From: Bacilliculturomica massiliensis
Lineage (GTDB): Bacteria; Bacillota; Clostridia; Peptostreptococcales; Anaerovoracaceae
DNA length: 64,000 nucleotides
Assembly (NCBI RefSeq): GCF_900605495.1
Contig: NZ_LR027602.1
Location: 62,001 to 126,000 of the forward strand
Direction of reading: 5' to 3'
Both the position numbers and the translations under genes were made by a program. Shown here in pieces: positions 17,529 to 26,402 of this stretch. The first letter of the stretch is position 1. Every line of letters starts with the position of its first letter. The notes under the pieces were generated by a model. The model was not told where the DNA came from and ran no database searches. It saw nothing but the letters and a program-made list of their open reading frames with translations.

Positions 17529-17552
17529 AAAGGAAGCCCTCGGGCTTCCTTT
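17529..17552 (+). terminator. Terminator after the Rpn gene
   Basis: AAAGGAAGCCC (17529-17539) pairs with GGGCTTCCTTT followed by further T residues. The loop is very tight, so the innermost pairs are probably open. Confidence 0.75.
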
Positions 17553-17720
17553 TATGTTTGTGCGTCATGGGCGCGCTCAAACGGGTATAGGTCCCGAACA
17601 CGCCCAAGCAGTGGGAAGTGTATAGCCGAACAGCGAGGATAGAGGCCGGAAGTAAAAGAGAGATTTCCTCCTGCCCGGTTGAAAGCCGATCCTGTAATAA
17701 TCCAATTAAAACTAATTAAT

Positions 17721-17749
17721 TTGAATTATTTTTTTCGTCCGTATATAAT
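17721..17749 (+). promoter_or_regulatory. Sigma-70 promoter of the first sigma-54 activator
   Basis: TTGAAT at 17721-17726, a 17-base spacer and a perfect TATAAT at 17744-17749. The activator gene itself would thus be made constitutively, as is usual for these regulators. Confidence 0.7.
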
Positions 17750-17851
17750 TGTACTGAGAAATTACTGGAGGCTGGACGCAGACGGCGGGACGGGGATCCA
17801 GATCCGCCGTGGGCCGGCTGTGCCGCAGGGAAAGAAAGAGGGACGGGATTC

Positions 17852-20221
17852 ATGAAGACGGTGGCGATCATTTACCGGAACAGAGATAACGCAGAGGCCA
17901 TTGAACATCTGAGACAAAACGTGATCCGCGTGTTTGGCTCTTACATTCAGGTGGAGAACTATTTTCTGAATGAGATCCCGGCGGACGAAATGCTGGAAGC
18001 GGATGCTTTTGTGGTCGTAAACGAGGATATGCTGTATCCGCTGAAAAAGCATATCAATAACTTCTACAAAGTAATTTTGATGAATCGCAGCATTAACCGC
18101 AAATATATCACGGAGATCCTGGATCTGCCCAGGGACACGGATGTGCTGGTGGTCAACGACTCCTATGAGAGCACCATTCAGACCACCTACGCGTTTTATG
18201 AGCTGGGGATCAGTCATGTAAATTTTATACCCTACGATGAAGCTCTGGAAGACACCGGGGTCTACAGGCATATTGAGGTTGCGGTGACGCCGGACGAGGA
18301 AGAGCTGGTCCCGCCTTATGTGAGACGAATTGTAAACATTGGCTACCGGGAGATCAGCTTCGACACATTGCTGAAGCTGATGCGCAAACTGGATCTGAAT
18401 TTGGAGGTGGTCAACCGGAATCTGATCCGCCACATCCACTCCGTGGTGGAGCCCAATACGGATTTTCACTCCAATTATCTGGACAGCTACCTCAAGAGCC
18501 AGATGCTGAACCGGGTGATCCACGATTCTCCCTCTGCGATCCTGGTCACCAATGACGAATATCAGCTGGTGTATTCCAACGACCGGGCAAACACCATCTT
18601 CAGCATCACCGACGGGGCCTACAGGGATCTGGAGACGTTTATGGATACCGCGTCCATGGCTGCGGTATTTGGCGGCGAGGAAGGGGAACGGCTGCTGGGT
18701 ATAAACGGAGAGAACTATCTCTTTGAAAAATCTCCGATCATGCTTATGGATCAGATCGTGGGCTATTGTCTCACCTTTCAAAATGAGAAGGATCTGCGTG
18801 ATCTGGAGATCAATCTGGGCAGCCACCTGCGAAAGAAGGGCATGTTTGCGAAATATCAGTTCAAGGACATTATTCATCAGTCCTTTGCCATGAAGCAGTG
18901 TCTGGCCACGGCCAAGAAAGCGGCGGTGACGGATTATACCATTCTGATCAGGGGAGAGAGCGGAACCGGAAAGGAACTTCTGGCCCAGTCTATCCACAAT
19001 TATTCAAAGCGAAAAAATGCGCCTTTTATCGCTGTAAACTGCGCCGCTCTGCCGGAAGCCCTTCTGGAAAGCGAGCTCTTCGGGTACGAGGGGGGATCTT
19101 TCACCGGCGCCAGAAAAAGCGGTAAGCTGGGGCTGTTTGAGCAGGCGCAGACGGGCACGATCTTTTTGGACGAGGTGGGGGATATTTCTCCCAATCTGCA
19201 GTCCCGCCTTCTGCGGACCATACAGGAAAAGCAGGTCATGCGTATCGGCAGCGACAAAATCATCAATGTAGATATCCGGGTCATCGCCGCCACCAACAAG
19301 GACCTTGAGGAGGAGGTGCGCAGAGGAAATTTCCGCAGCGATCTCTTCTACAGGCTCAATGTGATCCCTGTTTTCATAGAACCGCTGCGAAACCGGAGGG
19401 AAGACATCCTGCCGCTTCTGCAGAATTTCCTGGGCAATCTGTATGGGGAGGTGACGTCGGAGGAGAAAGAGATCCTTCTGTCATACGGCTGGCCGGGAAA
19501 CGTCCGTGAGCTGGAAAGCACGGCCATCTATTATAAAACGCTGGCCCGTTTTCCGGAGCATCTGAGAGATAATCCAGGAGGAAACGGCGGTGCGGAGCGG
19601 ACAGCCGCCAGGGTCTCCACTTCAGCGGGAGATTTCGTGGCGCGGGATCGCGGCGCGGATGAATATGGGAGCGAAGATGCCGGAGAATGGCGGGAAGGGG
19701 CGTTTCATGCCGCGGGCGTTGAGAGGGCCCGCGCCGGCGCGGAAGTTCCGTTTACAGGACGTGAGGCGGAGGGCGTGCCGGCTGAGGGATCGGCTGGCTT
19801 CGAAACGCAGGAAGAGCCGGGATCCGCAGGATCTTGGGCGCGGGGAGAGCTGGCCGGGGGCGCGGCGGAGGCCGGACGGCGGCATAACGGGACTGACAGC
19901 CGACCCGGAAACGGCGGGAACGGCGGGATCGATACGGCTGCGGCCGGCGGAGCCGATCGGGTCTGCGACCGGGCGTTTCTGCGCGACCGGATCCTGCAGA
20001 TCGTTGCGGATCATTCACAGGCATACCACGGCATCGGCAGGTCGTCGCTGGCCGTGCTGCTGAAAAAAGAGCAGATCGCCGTGGGGGATGGCAAGCTGAG
20101 GGATGTGCTGAAGGAATTGGAGGAAGAACGGCTGATCGAGATCAGCCGAGGACGAAGCGGATCGCGCATTTTACCGGAAGGTGTGGAATATTTAAGGAGA
20201 CGGTGTCAGACGACGTTGTGA
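17852..20221 (+). CDS. Sigma-54-dependent activator with winged-helix C-terminus
   Basis: A 789-residue bacterial enhancer-binding protein. The N-terminal sensory region (1-220, no recognised motif) is followed by a PAS-like domain (about 225-320; PSAILVTNDEYQLVYSNDRA). The AAA+ domain has Walker A GESGTGKE near 370, the sigma-54 contact loop GSFTGA in place of the usual GAFTGA, Walker B TIFLDEVGD and the sensor WPGNVREL near 549. A Gly/Ala/Glu-rich, apparently disordered linker (about 570-710) follows. The C-terminus (about 715-789) looks like a winged helix, not the usual Fis helix-turn-helix. A consensus -24/-12 promoter lies 120 bases beyond its stop, so the downstream hydrolase/transporter operon is the likely target. 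Confidence 0.9.
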   Translation: MKTVAIIYRNRDNAEAIEHLRQNVIRVFGSYIQVENYFLNEIPADEMLEADAFVVVNEDMLYPLKKHINNFYKVILMNRSINRKYITEILDLPRDTDVLVVNDSYESTIQTTYAFYELGISHVNFIPYDEALEDTGVYRHIEVAVTPDEEELVPPYVRRIVNIGYREISFDTLLKLMRKLDLNLEVVNRNLIRHIHSVVEPNTDFHSNYLDSYLKSQMLNRVIHDSPSAILVTNDEYQLVYSNDRANTIFSITDGAYRDLETFMDTASMAAVFGGEEGERLLGINGENYLFEKSPIMLMDQIVGYCLTFQNEKDLRDLEINLGSHLRKKGMFAKYQFKDIIHQSFAMKQCLATAKKAAVTDYTILIRGESGTGKELLAQSIHNYSKRKNAPFIAVNCAALPEALLESELFGYEGGSFTGARKSGKLGLFEQAQTGTIFLDEVGDISPNLQSRLLRTIQEKQVMRIGSDKIINVDIRVIAATNKDLEEEVRRGNFRSDLFYRLNVIPVFIEPLRNRREDILPLLQNFLGNLYGEVTSEEKEILLSYGWPGNVRELESTAIYYKTLARFPEHLRDNPGGNGGAERTAARVSTSAGDFVARDRGADEYGSEDAGEWREGAFHAAGVERARAGAEVPFTGREAEGVPAEGSAGFETQEEPGSAGSWARGELAGGAAEAGRRHNGTDSRPGNGGNGGIDTAAAGGADRVCDRAFLRDRILQIVADHSQAYHGIGRSSLAVLLKKEQIAVGDGKLRDVLKELEEERLIEISRGRSGSRILPEGVEYLRRRCQTTL

Positions 20222-20228
20222 AAAGGAT

Positions 20229-20254
20229 TTAATAGGTTTTAATAAATATTAATA
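20229..20254. promoter_or_regulatory. Helically phased TTAATA repeats, possible upstream activator region
   Basis: Three copies of TTAATA start at 20229, 20239 and 20249, exactly 10 bases apart and so on one face of the helix. They lie about 90 bases upstream of the -24 element of the sigma-54 promoter. Such phased A/T steps bend DNA, and the place fits an enhancer for the activator. The binding role is inferred. Confidence 0.45.
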
Positions 20255-20274
20255 GGAATATATTTGGAATAAAA

Positions 20275-20304
20275 AGGCTGCATGTGGAAAAATGCGGCCT
20301 GTTT
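20275..20304 (+). terminator. Probable terminator after the activator gene
   Basis: AGGCTGCAT (20275-20283) pairs with ATGCGGCCT (20292-20300) with one G-U pair, followed by GTTTC. The T-run is short, so efficiency is uncertain. Confidence 0.5.
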
Positions 20305-20340
20305 CATATACAAAAAAAGTAATTATTAATGAAAAATGTA

Positions 20341-20355
20341 TGGCATGAAATTTGC
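20341..20355 (+). promoter_or_regulatory. Sigma-54 (-24/-12) promoter
   Basis: TGGCAT at 20341 and TTGC at 20352-20355 place GG and GC exactly 10 bases apart, as the consensus TGGCAC-N5-TTGC requires. It lies 45 bases before the chosen start of the class-C-like hydrolase and directly downstream of a sigma-54 activator gene. I expect it to drive the whole 20400-30282 cluster. Confidence 0.8.
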
Positions 20356-20399
20356 GTTTTACTAATATCAAGTACAGCAAGTGGCGGAGGATATCGGAG

Positions 20400-21941
20400 A
20401 TGAGGAAATTGATTGAACAGAATGTCGATCTGATTCGAAGAGAGATGGCTTATTGGAGCGTTCCCGGATTGGCGCTGGCTGTGGTCAGGGATGGGAAAGA
20501 ACCGGAGACGGCTGCTTTTGGCTGGCGGGATCAGGAAGCGGCGCTGAAGGCGGAGACAGACACACTGTTCGGCGTTGCGTCCTGCTCAAAGTCGATGACG
20601 GCGGCTATGATCGCGGTGCTCTGCGGCCAGGGAGTGCTCGACCTGGACGTTCCGGTCCGACGCTATGCAGAGGAATTGAAATTTTATGACGAGGAAGCGA
20701 CGCGCAGCGCCACGCTGCGGGATATGCTCTGTCACCGCACGGGACTGGGAGGCCACGACGGCGTGTGGCCCGATTCCATCTCCAGGCGGGAGCTGGCGGA
20801 AAGACTCCGGTATCTGCGGCCCAGTGCGCCCTTTCGAAGCCGTTTTCAGTACAGCAATCTCGTTTACGCCATGGCGGGTTACGTGGCGGAACGGGCCGCG
20901 GGAAGCAGCTGGGAGACGCTGATGCGGGAACTGATATTTGAACCATTACATATGGATAGAACGCGCTGCACGGCTGAGGAACTCCGGACGGATCCAAATC
21001 ACGCCGGCCCCTATCAGATGATAGACGGTGCTCTTCGCAGACTTCCTGTGTGGAACGTGGATCTGGCGGGACCTGCGGCTTCGGTCAGTTCCACGGCGGA
21101 GGATATGGGCCGGTGGCTGCAGTTCCAGCTGGAAGGCGGCAGGACGCCGGAGGGCAGGCAGCTGATATCGGAAGAATTGTTCGCCGAACTGCATCGCGGT
21201 CAGATCGACTATCCTGATTCTTCGGGGATGGGAGAAGGCTTTTTCCCCTGTGACCGCTACGGTCTGGGCTGGGCTTCCGGCCGGTATCGGGAGAGAAGAT
21301 TTCAGAAACACACGGGAAAGATCGACGGCTACAGTTCCATTCAGGCGTATCTGCCCGATGAAAAAATCGGAGTGGCGGTCCTGATGAATCTGCATTCGCC
21401 TGCCGTCCCGATTTTTTATACATTAGTTTACACTATTCTGGATCAGGCTCTGGGACTTCCGGATGTGGGCTGGGCTCAGAGGTTCCACACGGCGGAGCCT
21501 CCGGCGCCGGATCTGTACCGCGACTGTGAGCTGGACCTGACGGGAGAGATAGAAAAGATCGTCTGGGAAGCGGAGGCGGCGCAAAGGACCGGCTGGGAGG
21601 ACTACGGCGGCGTCTATGAAAATCCGGGCTACGGCCGGCTGACCGTTCGCTGCAGCCGGAAAGGCCGTGAGGACGGCGGCGATAAGGACGGCGGAGGTAA
21701 AAGCCGACTGTTCATCGATTTTCGTGACATGAAGGATCTGCCCGCCGTATGGCTGGGGGAGGATCGGTTCCGTGTGGACGGCGTAAAGGAAGATATCTAT
21801 ACGATGAAGATCCCTCTGACGTTTTTCCGGGCAGACCGGGCAGAGCGGGAGGGCCGGGATAAGGCCGTGAGAGGCCTGCGGTTCCGTCTGGAGCCGATGG
21901 TGGAAGAGATAGAGTTTATAAAATGCGGAGAGCGTAAGTGA
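20400..21941 (+). CDS. Class-C-like serine hydrolase (beta-lactamase/D-aminopeptidase fold)
   Basis: A 513-residue serine hydrolase of the beta-lactamase class C/D-aminopeptidase superfamily (S12). The nucleophile motif is S61-C-S-K64 (SxxK), the second motif is Y151-S-N153, and the third is HTG in QKHTGKIDGYSS near residue 317. A C-terminal domain of about 150 residues follows, as in D-aminopeptidases. No signal peptide is seen, arguing against a secreted antibiotic-resistance enzyme. Start chosen at ATG 20400 with GGAGG nine bases ahead; an earlier in-frame TTG at 20352 lies inside the sigma-54 promoter. The likely role is hydrolysis of D-residue peptides, by context. Confidence 0.82.
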   Translation: MRKLIEQNVDLIRREMAYWSVPGLALAVVRDGKEPETAAFGWRDQEAALKAETDTLFGVASCSKSMTAAMIAVLCGQGVLDLDVPVRRYAEELKFYDEEATRSATLRDMLCHRTGLGGHDGVWPDSISRRELAERLRYLRPSAPFRSRFQYSNLVYAMAGYVAERAAGSSWETLMRELIFEPLHMDRTRCTAEELRTDPNHAGPYQMIDGALRRLPVWNVDLAGPAASVSSTAEDMGRWLQFQLEGGRTPEGRQLISEELFAELHRGQIDYPDSSGMGEGFFPCDRYGLGWASGRYRERRFQKHTGKIDGYSSIQAYLPDEKIGVAVLMNLHSPAVPIFYTLVYTILDQALGLPDVGWAQRFHTAEPPAPDLYRDCELDLTGEIEKIVWEAEAAQRTGWEDYGGVYENPGYGRLTVRCSRKGREDGGDKDGGGKSRLFIDFRDMKDLPAVWLGEDRFRVDGVKEDIYTMKIPLTFFRADRAEREGRDKAVRGLRFRLEPMVEEIEFIKCGERK

Positions 21942-21953
21942 GGAGGAAAACAG

Positions 21954-23006
21954 ATGGGCTTGCCGGGTAATTGTGGGATTGAACTGTATACAAAGTGGCC
22001 CAAGGGTCCGAACAACCTGATAACGGACGTGGACGGCGTGAAGGTGGGAAATGTGACGCTGCAGGACGGAGAGATCAACACAGGGGTGACCGCTGTCCTC
22101 CCTCACGGTGGAAATCTGTTTCAGGATAAAGTGATGGGGGCGGTATCCGTTATCAACGGTTTTGGAAAGAGCGTCGGCCTGGTACAGGTGGAGGAGATGG
22201 GAACCATAGAGACTCCCATCGTCATGACCAATACGCTGTCTGTGGGCACGGCGACCACCGCGCTGGTACGGTATATGCTGGAACAGAACGAGGATATCGG
22301 AGTGGCAACAGGAACGGTTAACTGTCTCGTGACGGAATGCAATGACGGAAGACTCAACGATATCCGGGGTCTGCACGTGACGGAGGAAATGGTCCGAAGG
22401 GCCATCGACAGCGCCGGCAGGGACTTCGAGGAAGGGGCCGTGGGCTCCGGAACGGGGATGTGCTGTCTGGGCGTAAAGGGCGGGATCGGTTCCGCCTCCC
22501 GACTGGTCGAGGTGGACGGAAAAAATTATGTGATCGGCTCGCTGGTCATGTCCAATTTCGGCTCAGGACGGAATCTGGTGCTGGGCGGAAAGCATGTGGG
22601 CGGATCTCTTACAAAGTTAAAAGCATGCAAGGATCAGGGTTCGATCATCATCGTCATCGCGACGGATATCCCGCTGAATGAGAGACAGCTGAAACGGGTG
22701 GCCAAACGGGCAACCATCGCTCTGGGCAGGACCGGCTCCTACCTGGGAAACGGCAGCGGGGACATCGCCATCGCTTTTACCACGGCCAACCGCATTCCGC
22801 ACTACAGCAGCCGGAACATACTGGACGTTAAAATGTTCTACGATGAAAACATCGATCCCGTGTTTGAGGCCGCGGTGGAGGCGGTGGAGGAGGCCATCGT
22901 CAGCTCTCTGTATCACGCAAAGACCACCAGGGGCGTGAGGGACACCGTGATCCGCTCGTTAAGTGAATATATGGAGAAAGGATTGATGGACGGATGTACG
23001 ATCTGA
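21954..23006 (+). CDS. P1-family aminopeptidase (DmpA/BapA-like)
   Basis: A 350-residue peptidase of the P1/DmpA family, N-terminal nucleophile enzymes that self-cleave before a Ser and release N-terminal residues from peptides, including beta-peptides or D-amino acid amides in some members. NLITDVDGVKVGNVTL is the family opening, VMTNTLSVGTATTALVRY follows, then GAVGSGTGM near residue 163, and SYLGNGSGDIAIAF near residue 263 contains the Gly-Ser expected to be the cleavage site and nucleophile. AGGAGG precedes the ATG. It starts 12 bases after the hydrolase and overlaps the deacylase by 13 bases, so all three are co-expressed. Confidence 0.88.
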   Translation: MGLPGNCGIELYTKWPKGPNNLITDVDGVKVGNVTLQDGEINTGVTAVLPHGGNLFQDKVMGAVSVINGFGKSVGLVQVEEMGTIETPIVMTNTLSVGTATTALVRYMLEQNEDIGVATGTVNCLVTECNDGRLNDIRGLHVTEEMVRRAIDSAGRDFEEGAVGSGTGMCCLGVKGGIGSASRLVEVDGKNYVIGSLVMSNFGSGRNLVLGGKHVGGSLTKLKACKDQGSIIIVIATDIPLNERQLKRVAKRATIALGRTGSYLGNGSGDIAIAFTTANRIPHYSSRNILDVKMFYDENIDPVFEAAVEAVEEAIVSSLYHAKTTRGVRDTVIRSLSEYMEKGLMDGCTI

Positions 23007-24562
23007 TCATTAAAAACGTCCGCATTATCGACGGCACAGGCGCCCCCTGGTTTCGGGGCGGCGTGGCGGTGCGGGACGGGAAGATCTGCAAAATAGGGAT
23101 GCTGGCAGACTGTGAGGCGGAGCGCGTGGTAGACGGGTCGGATCGGTACCTGAGTCCCGGATTTATCGATATCCATTCTCACAGCGACAGCACGCTGCCC
23201 CTCTATCCCCAGGCAGAGAGCAGGATCCTGCAGGGGATCACCACGGAGATCGGCGGCGACTGCGGCATATCCGTGGCGCCTGTAGATCCGGAGCGAAAGG
23301 AGCAGCTGAAGGACTACGCGGGGGATCTGGAGTACGGCTGGACGTCCATCGGCCAATATCTGGAGATGTTGGAGCAGATGGGGGTAAGCACGAATTTCGG
23401 AACAGCCGCAGGCCATGGAACGATCCGTCTGGCGGTCATGGGCTATGAAGACCGAAAGGCAGATCCCAGGGAAATGAGTCTGATGAAGGCGCATCTGCGG
23501 CAGGCCATGGAGGACGGAGCGTTCTGTATGTCCAGCGGACTGATCTACCCGCCGGGGTGCTATGCTGATAAAGAGGAGCTGGCGGAACTGGCCCGTGAAC
23601 TGCGGCCTTACGGAGCTTTTTATGAGACGCATATGAGAGATGAAGCCACCCGCAACGTGGAGTCGGTGCGGGAGGCCATGGAGGTCTGCTGGGCGGCGGG
23701 AGTTCCGCTGCAGATCGCTCATCATAAGGTGACGCGAAGATCTCACTGGAATGTGAGCTGCAGGGCGACCATCGCGATGATCGAGAAGGCCAGACAGGAA
23801 GGGCTGGACGTTACGGCGGACCAGTATCCGTACAACGCCTCATCCACTACTCTGGACAGCAACGTGCCGGCCTGGGGATTTGCAGGAGGAATGGAAGCGC
23901 TTCTGAAACGTCTGCGGGATCCGGCGACTCGTGAGAAGCTGAAGGAGGAGAGCAACGCCAGTCACGTGGGCAGATGGGGCGACATTATCGTCTCCTATGC
24001 GGAGAGCGAAAAGAATGCCTGGACTGTGGGGAAATCTATCACAGAAATAGCGGAAATCCGCGGGGTGGATCCCGCCGACGCCTGTTTCGATCTGATCATA
24101 GAAGAAAAGGGACGTGTGAATGAAGTAAATTACGGTATGTGCGAGGAGGACATCGAGTTCATTATGTCCCAGCGCTTTACCATGATCGGTTCCGACGGCA
24201 ACGCGGCGTCTCTGGATTATCCGGGGCTGCCCCATCCCAGATGGTACGGCGCTTTCCCCAGGGTGATCGCCCATTACTGCCGGGAGAGAAAGCTGTTTCC
24301 CCTGGAGACCGCCATATACAAGATGACGGGGCTTCCGGCCGCCCGCCTGGGACTGCAGGGACGAGGGCTGATCCGGGAAGGAATGGCGGCGGATCTGGTG
24401 CTGTTCGACTTTGACACCATCCGTGATACGCCCTCCTACAGTGATCCAAAGCGCGCCTGCCAGGGTATCGTTCAGGTCTATGTAAACGGCGTGCTGACGG
24501 CCGAAAACGGCGTTCACACAGGGGCGAGGGCGGGAGCGATCCTGCGCCGGGGCCGCAGCTGA
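22994..24562 (+). CDS. N-acyl-D-amino-acid deacylase family amidohydrolase
   Basis: A 522-residue zinc amidohydrolase of the D-aminoacylase family, which removes acyl groups from N-acyl-D-amino acids. The metal site starts with H61 and H63 in GFIDIHSHSD. GITTEIGGDCGIS (C90) is the Cys-containing loop specific to this family. A later EADQYPY-like segment reads DVTADQYPYNASSTTL, and MIGSDGNAAS near residue 396 supplies the catalytic Asp. The C-terminal GMAADLVLFDFDTIRD is the usual metal-hydrolase tail. It overlaps the P1 peptidase by 13 bases. Together with racemase and D-serine dehydratase elsewhere in the window it points to D-amino acid use. Confidence 0.9.
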   Translation: MYDLIIKNVRIIDGTGAPWFRGGVAVRDGKICKIGMLADCEAERVVDGSDRYLSPGFIDIHSHSDSTLPLYPQAESRILQGITTEIGGDCGISVAPVDPERKEQLKDYAGDLEYGWTSIGQYLEMLEQMGVSTNFGTAAGHGTIRLAVMGYEDRKADPREMSLMKAHLRQAMEDGAFCMSSGLIYPPGCYADKEELAELARELRPYGAFYETHMRDEATRNVESVREAMEVCWAAGVPLQIAHHKVTRRSHWNVSCRATIAMIEKARQEGLDVTADQYPYNASSTTLDSNVPAWGFAGGMEALLKRLRDPATREKLKEESNASHVGRWGDIIVSYAESEKNAWTVGKSITEIAEIRGVDPADACFDLIIEEKGRVNEVNYGMCEEDIEFIMSQRFTMIGSDGNAASLDYPGLPHPRWYGAFPRVIAHYCRERKLFPLETAIYKMTGLPAARLGLQGRGLIREGMAADLVLFDFDTIRDTPSYSDPKRACQGIVQVYVNGVLTAENGVHTGARAGAILRRGRS

Positions 24563-24673
24563 GGCCTGGGAAAGGACGATCCACCGGCGCGGTATATCAC
24601 CGTTTTACCACAGGTTTAAAATGGTATCCATCAGGGCCATTTTTCATAAACGATTAAAAGGAGGAGGTACAAC

Positions 24674-26293
24674 ATGAAGAAATTTTTAGCACTTCTCACA
24701 GTCTGTGCACTGATCCTGGGATCACTGGCAGGCTGCGGCGGCGATTCAGGCACCCCGGATCAGGGCGGCGCGGGCGACACCGGCGGCGTGGCCGCGAACT
24801 CGGATATCACCATCCTGGACTATGCTGAGATGAGCAGTCTGTATCCGCTGGATATGGGTACGGTTTCCGACGCTCAGCCCATGTTCTGGATCTATGATCC
24901 GCTGCTCAGGCTGGATCCGAATCAGGAATACGTCTGGATGCTGGCCACCGGCTGCGACACCAACGACGAAGGTACGGAGTACACATTCCACCTCAGAGAA
25001 GGGATCTCCTTCTCCGACGGGACCCCGTGGAACGCTGAGGCGGCCAAGGCCAATCTGGATATCATGGCGGATCAGTCCCACGGTTACAAGAGTCAGTTCA
25101 TGTATGCGAACATCGACCGGACCGAGATAGTAGACGAGTACACAGTCAAGGTATATCTGAAGGAAGTTTACGCTCCTTTCCTCAATGCGCTGGCCATCGA
25201 GCCGGCCGGAATGGTCAGCCCCAAGCTGCTGGAAGCGGGCGACGAGGCGCTGAACACTACGCCCATAGGCACCGGCCAGTACACGATGAAGGAGAGAAGA
25301 GTAGGGGAATACTGTCTCTATGAATTGAACAGAGACTGGTGGGGCTACGACGCCGACATCTGCGGCGGCACGCCGTTGGTGGACGCGGACTGCGGATTCA
25401 ACACCATCACGCTCCGTCCCGTCAGCGAGGAAGCCACCCGAGTGGCCATGCTGATGTCCGGAGAGGCCAACATCATCAACTCCCTGACCCACACCAACAA
25501 GGCCACGGTGGAAGCCGCCGGCAAGGAGACCCTGCAGAAGGTCGGGACCTCCATGGCGTACTTCTATCTGAACTGTCAGAAGGATGTGTTCAAGGACGTC
25601 CGCGTCCGGCAGGCGATCTCCATGGCCATCGACATTGACGCGCTGAACGACGTAGTATACGGCGGAGAGTATGAGAAAGCCAGTTCCTTCCTGACAGGAT
25701 CCATCAATTTCTATCAGCCCCAGACGCCTTACGAGTACAATATCGAGAAGGCAAAGCAGCTGCTGACGGACGCCGGCTACGGCGACGGACTGACGCTGGT
25801 CTGCTGGGAAGAGAACGACACCACGGATATTCAGCGGGGCGAATTCATTCAGCAGCAGCTGGAGAAGGTCGGCATCACGCTGAAGATCTACCCGCAGGAG
25901 GGCGGATTCCTCACCGATAACGTGAACGCCTACAGCGGAGATCCCAAGGATACTGCGTTCGACTGCTACATCAGAGGATACGGCGCGGACACGGCGGACC
26001 CGGACGAGGCGGTGGGAAGATTTGCTTCCAAGGCGCTGCCGCCGATGGGAGGCAACTATTCCTTCTACAAGAATCCGGAATTTGACAAGGCAATTGAAGC
26101 CGGAGCCCGTTCCATCGATTCGGACGTACGGGCAGAAGCCTACGCCACCGCTCAGAAGATCATCTGGGACGACGTTCCCGCAGTGGCGCTGCTGTCCACC
26201 TGCTACAGCGCGGCGTACGATTCCCATATCGACGGACTGCAGTTCGGTCCGGCGGGATGCTTCAATCTGATGAAGGCAAAATATGTCGAGTAG
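24674..26293 (+). CDS. Peptide-binding lipoprotein of the second ABC system (SBP family 5)
   Basis: Solute-binding lipoprotein of 539 residues. The signal peptide MKKFLALLTVCALILGSLAGC has a canonical LAGC lipobox and is followed by a Gly/Asp-rich linker. The family-5 core YTFHLREGISFSDGTPWNAEAAKANLD and the late VRQAISMAIDIDALNDVVYG are present. AGGAGGAGG stands before the ATG. The 111-base gap after the deacylase holds no terminator or clear promoter, so it is probably in the sigma-54 operon. The ligand is inferred to be a peptide that contains D- or modified residues. Confidence 0.92.
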   Translation: MKKFLALLTVCALILGSLAGCGGDSGTPDQGGAGDTGGVAANSDITILDYAEMSSLYPLDMGTVSDAQPMFWIYDPLLRLDPNQEYVWMLATGCDTNDEGTEYTFHLREGISFSDGTPWNAEAAKANLDIMADQSHGYKSQFMYANIDRTEIVDEYTVKVYLKEVYAPFLNALAIEPAGMVSPKLLEAGDEALNTTPIGTGQYTMKERRVGEYCLYELNRDWWGYDADICGGTPLVDADCGFNTITLRPVSEEATRVAMLMSGEANIINSLTHTNKATVEAAGKETLQKVGTSMAYFYLNCQKDVFKDVRVRQAISMAIDIDALNDVVYGGEYEKASSFLTGSINFYQPQTPYEYNIEKAKQLLTDAGYGDGLTLVCWEENDTTDIQRGEFIQQQLEKVGITLKIYPQEGGFLTDNVNAYSGDPKDTAFDCYIRGYGADTADPDEAVGRFASKALPPMGGNYSFYKNPEFDKAIEAGARSIDSDVRAEAYATAQKIIWDDVPAVALLSTCYSAAYDSHIDGLQFGPAGCFNLMKAKYVE

Positions 26294-26402
26294 CGATTTG
26301 GATCAGACATTTTAAGAGGGCTTTCGGGCCGGACATATTTTGACAGGGAAAGCGGGGGCGGGTCCGCCCGTCTCCGCCTTTTCCCATAAATGAGGTAACA
26401 AT

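Larger units (their letters stand above)
17474..17851. other. 378-base intergenic region before the sigma-54 activator
   Basis: It holds the Rpn terminator near 17540, about 130 bases with no recognisable element, then an AT-rich promoter region at 17700-17750 and a leader of about 95 bases for the activator gene. I see no coding frame worth reporting. Confidence 0.5.

Noticed and set aside
17762-18997. 411-codon minus-strand frame opposite the sigma-54 activator
   Set aside because: Antisense to PAS/AAA+ coding sequence with clear motifs; no ribosome site.
19590-20063. Alternative-frame protein inside the activator linker
   Set aside because: High GC makes all frames open; the main frame links AAA+ and winged-helix domains, so no frameshift need be assumed.
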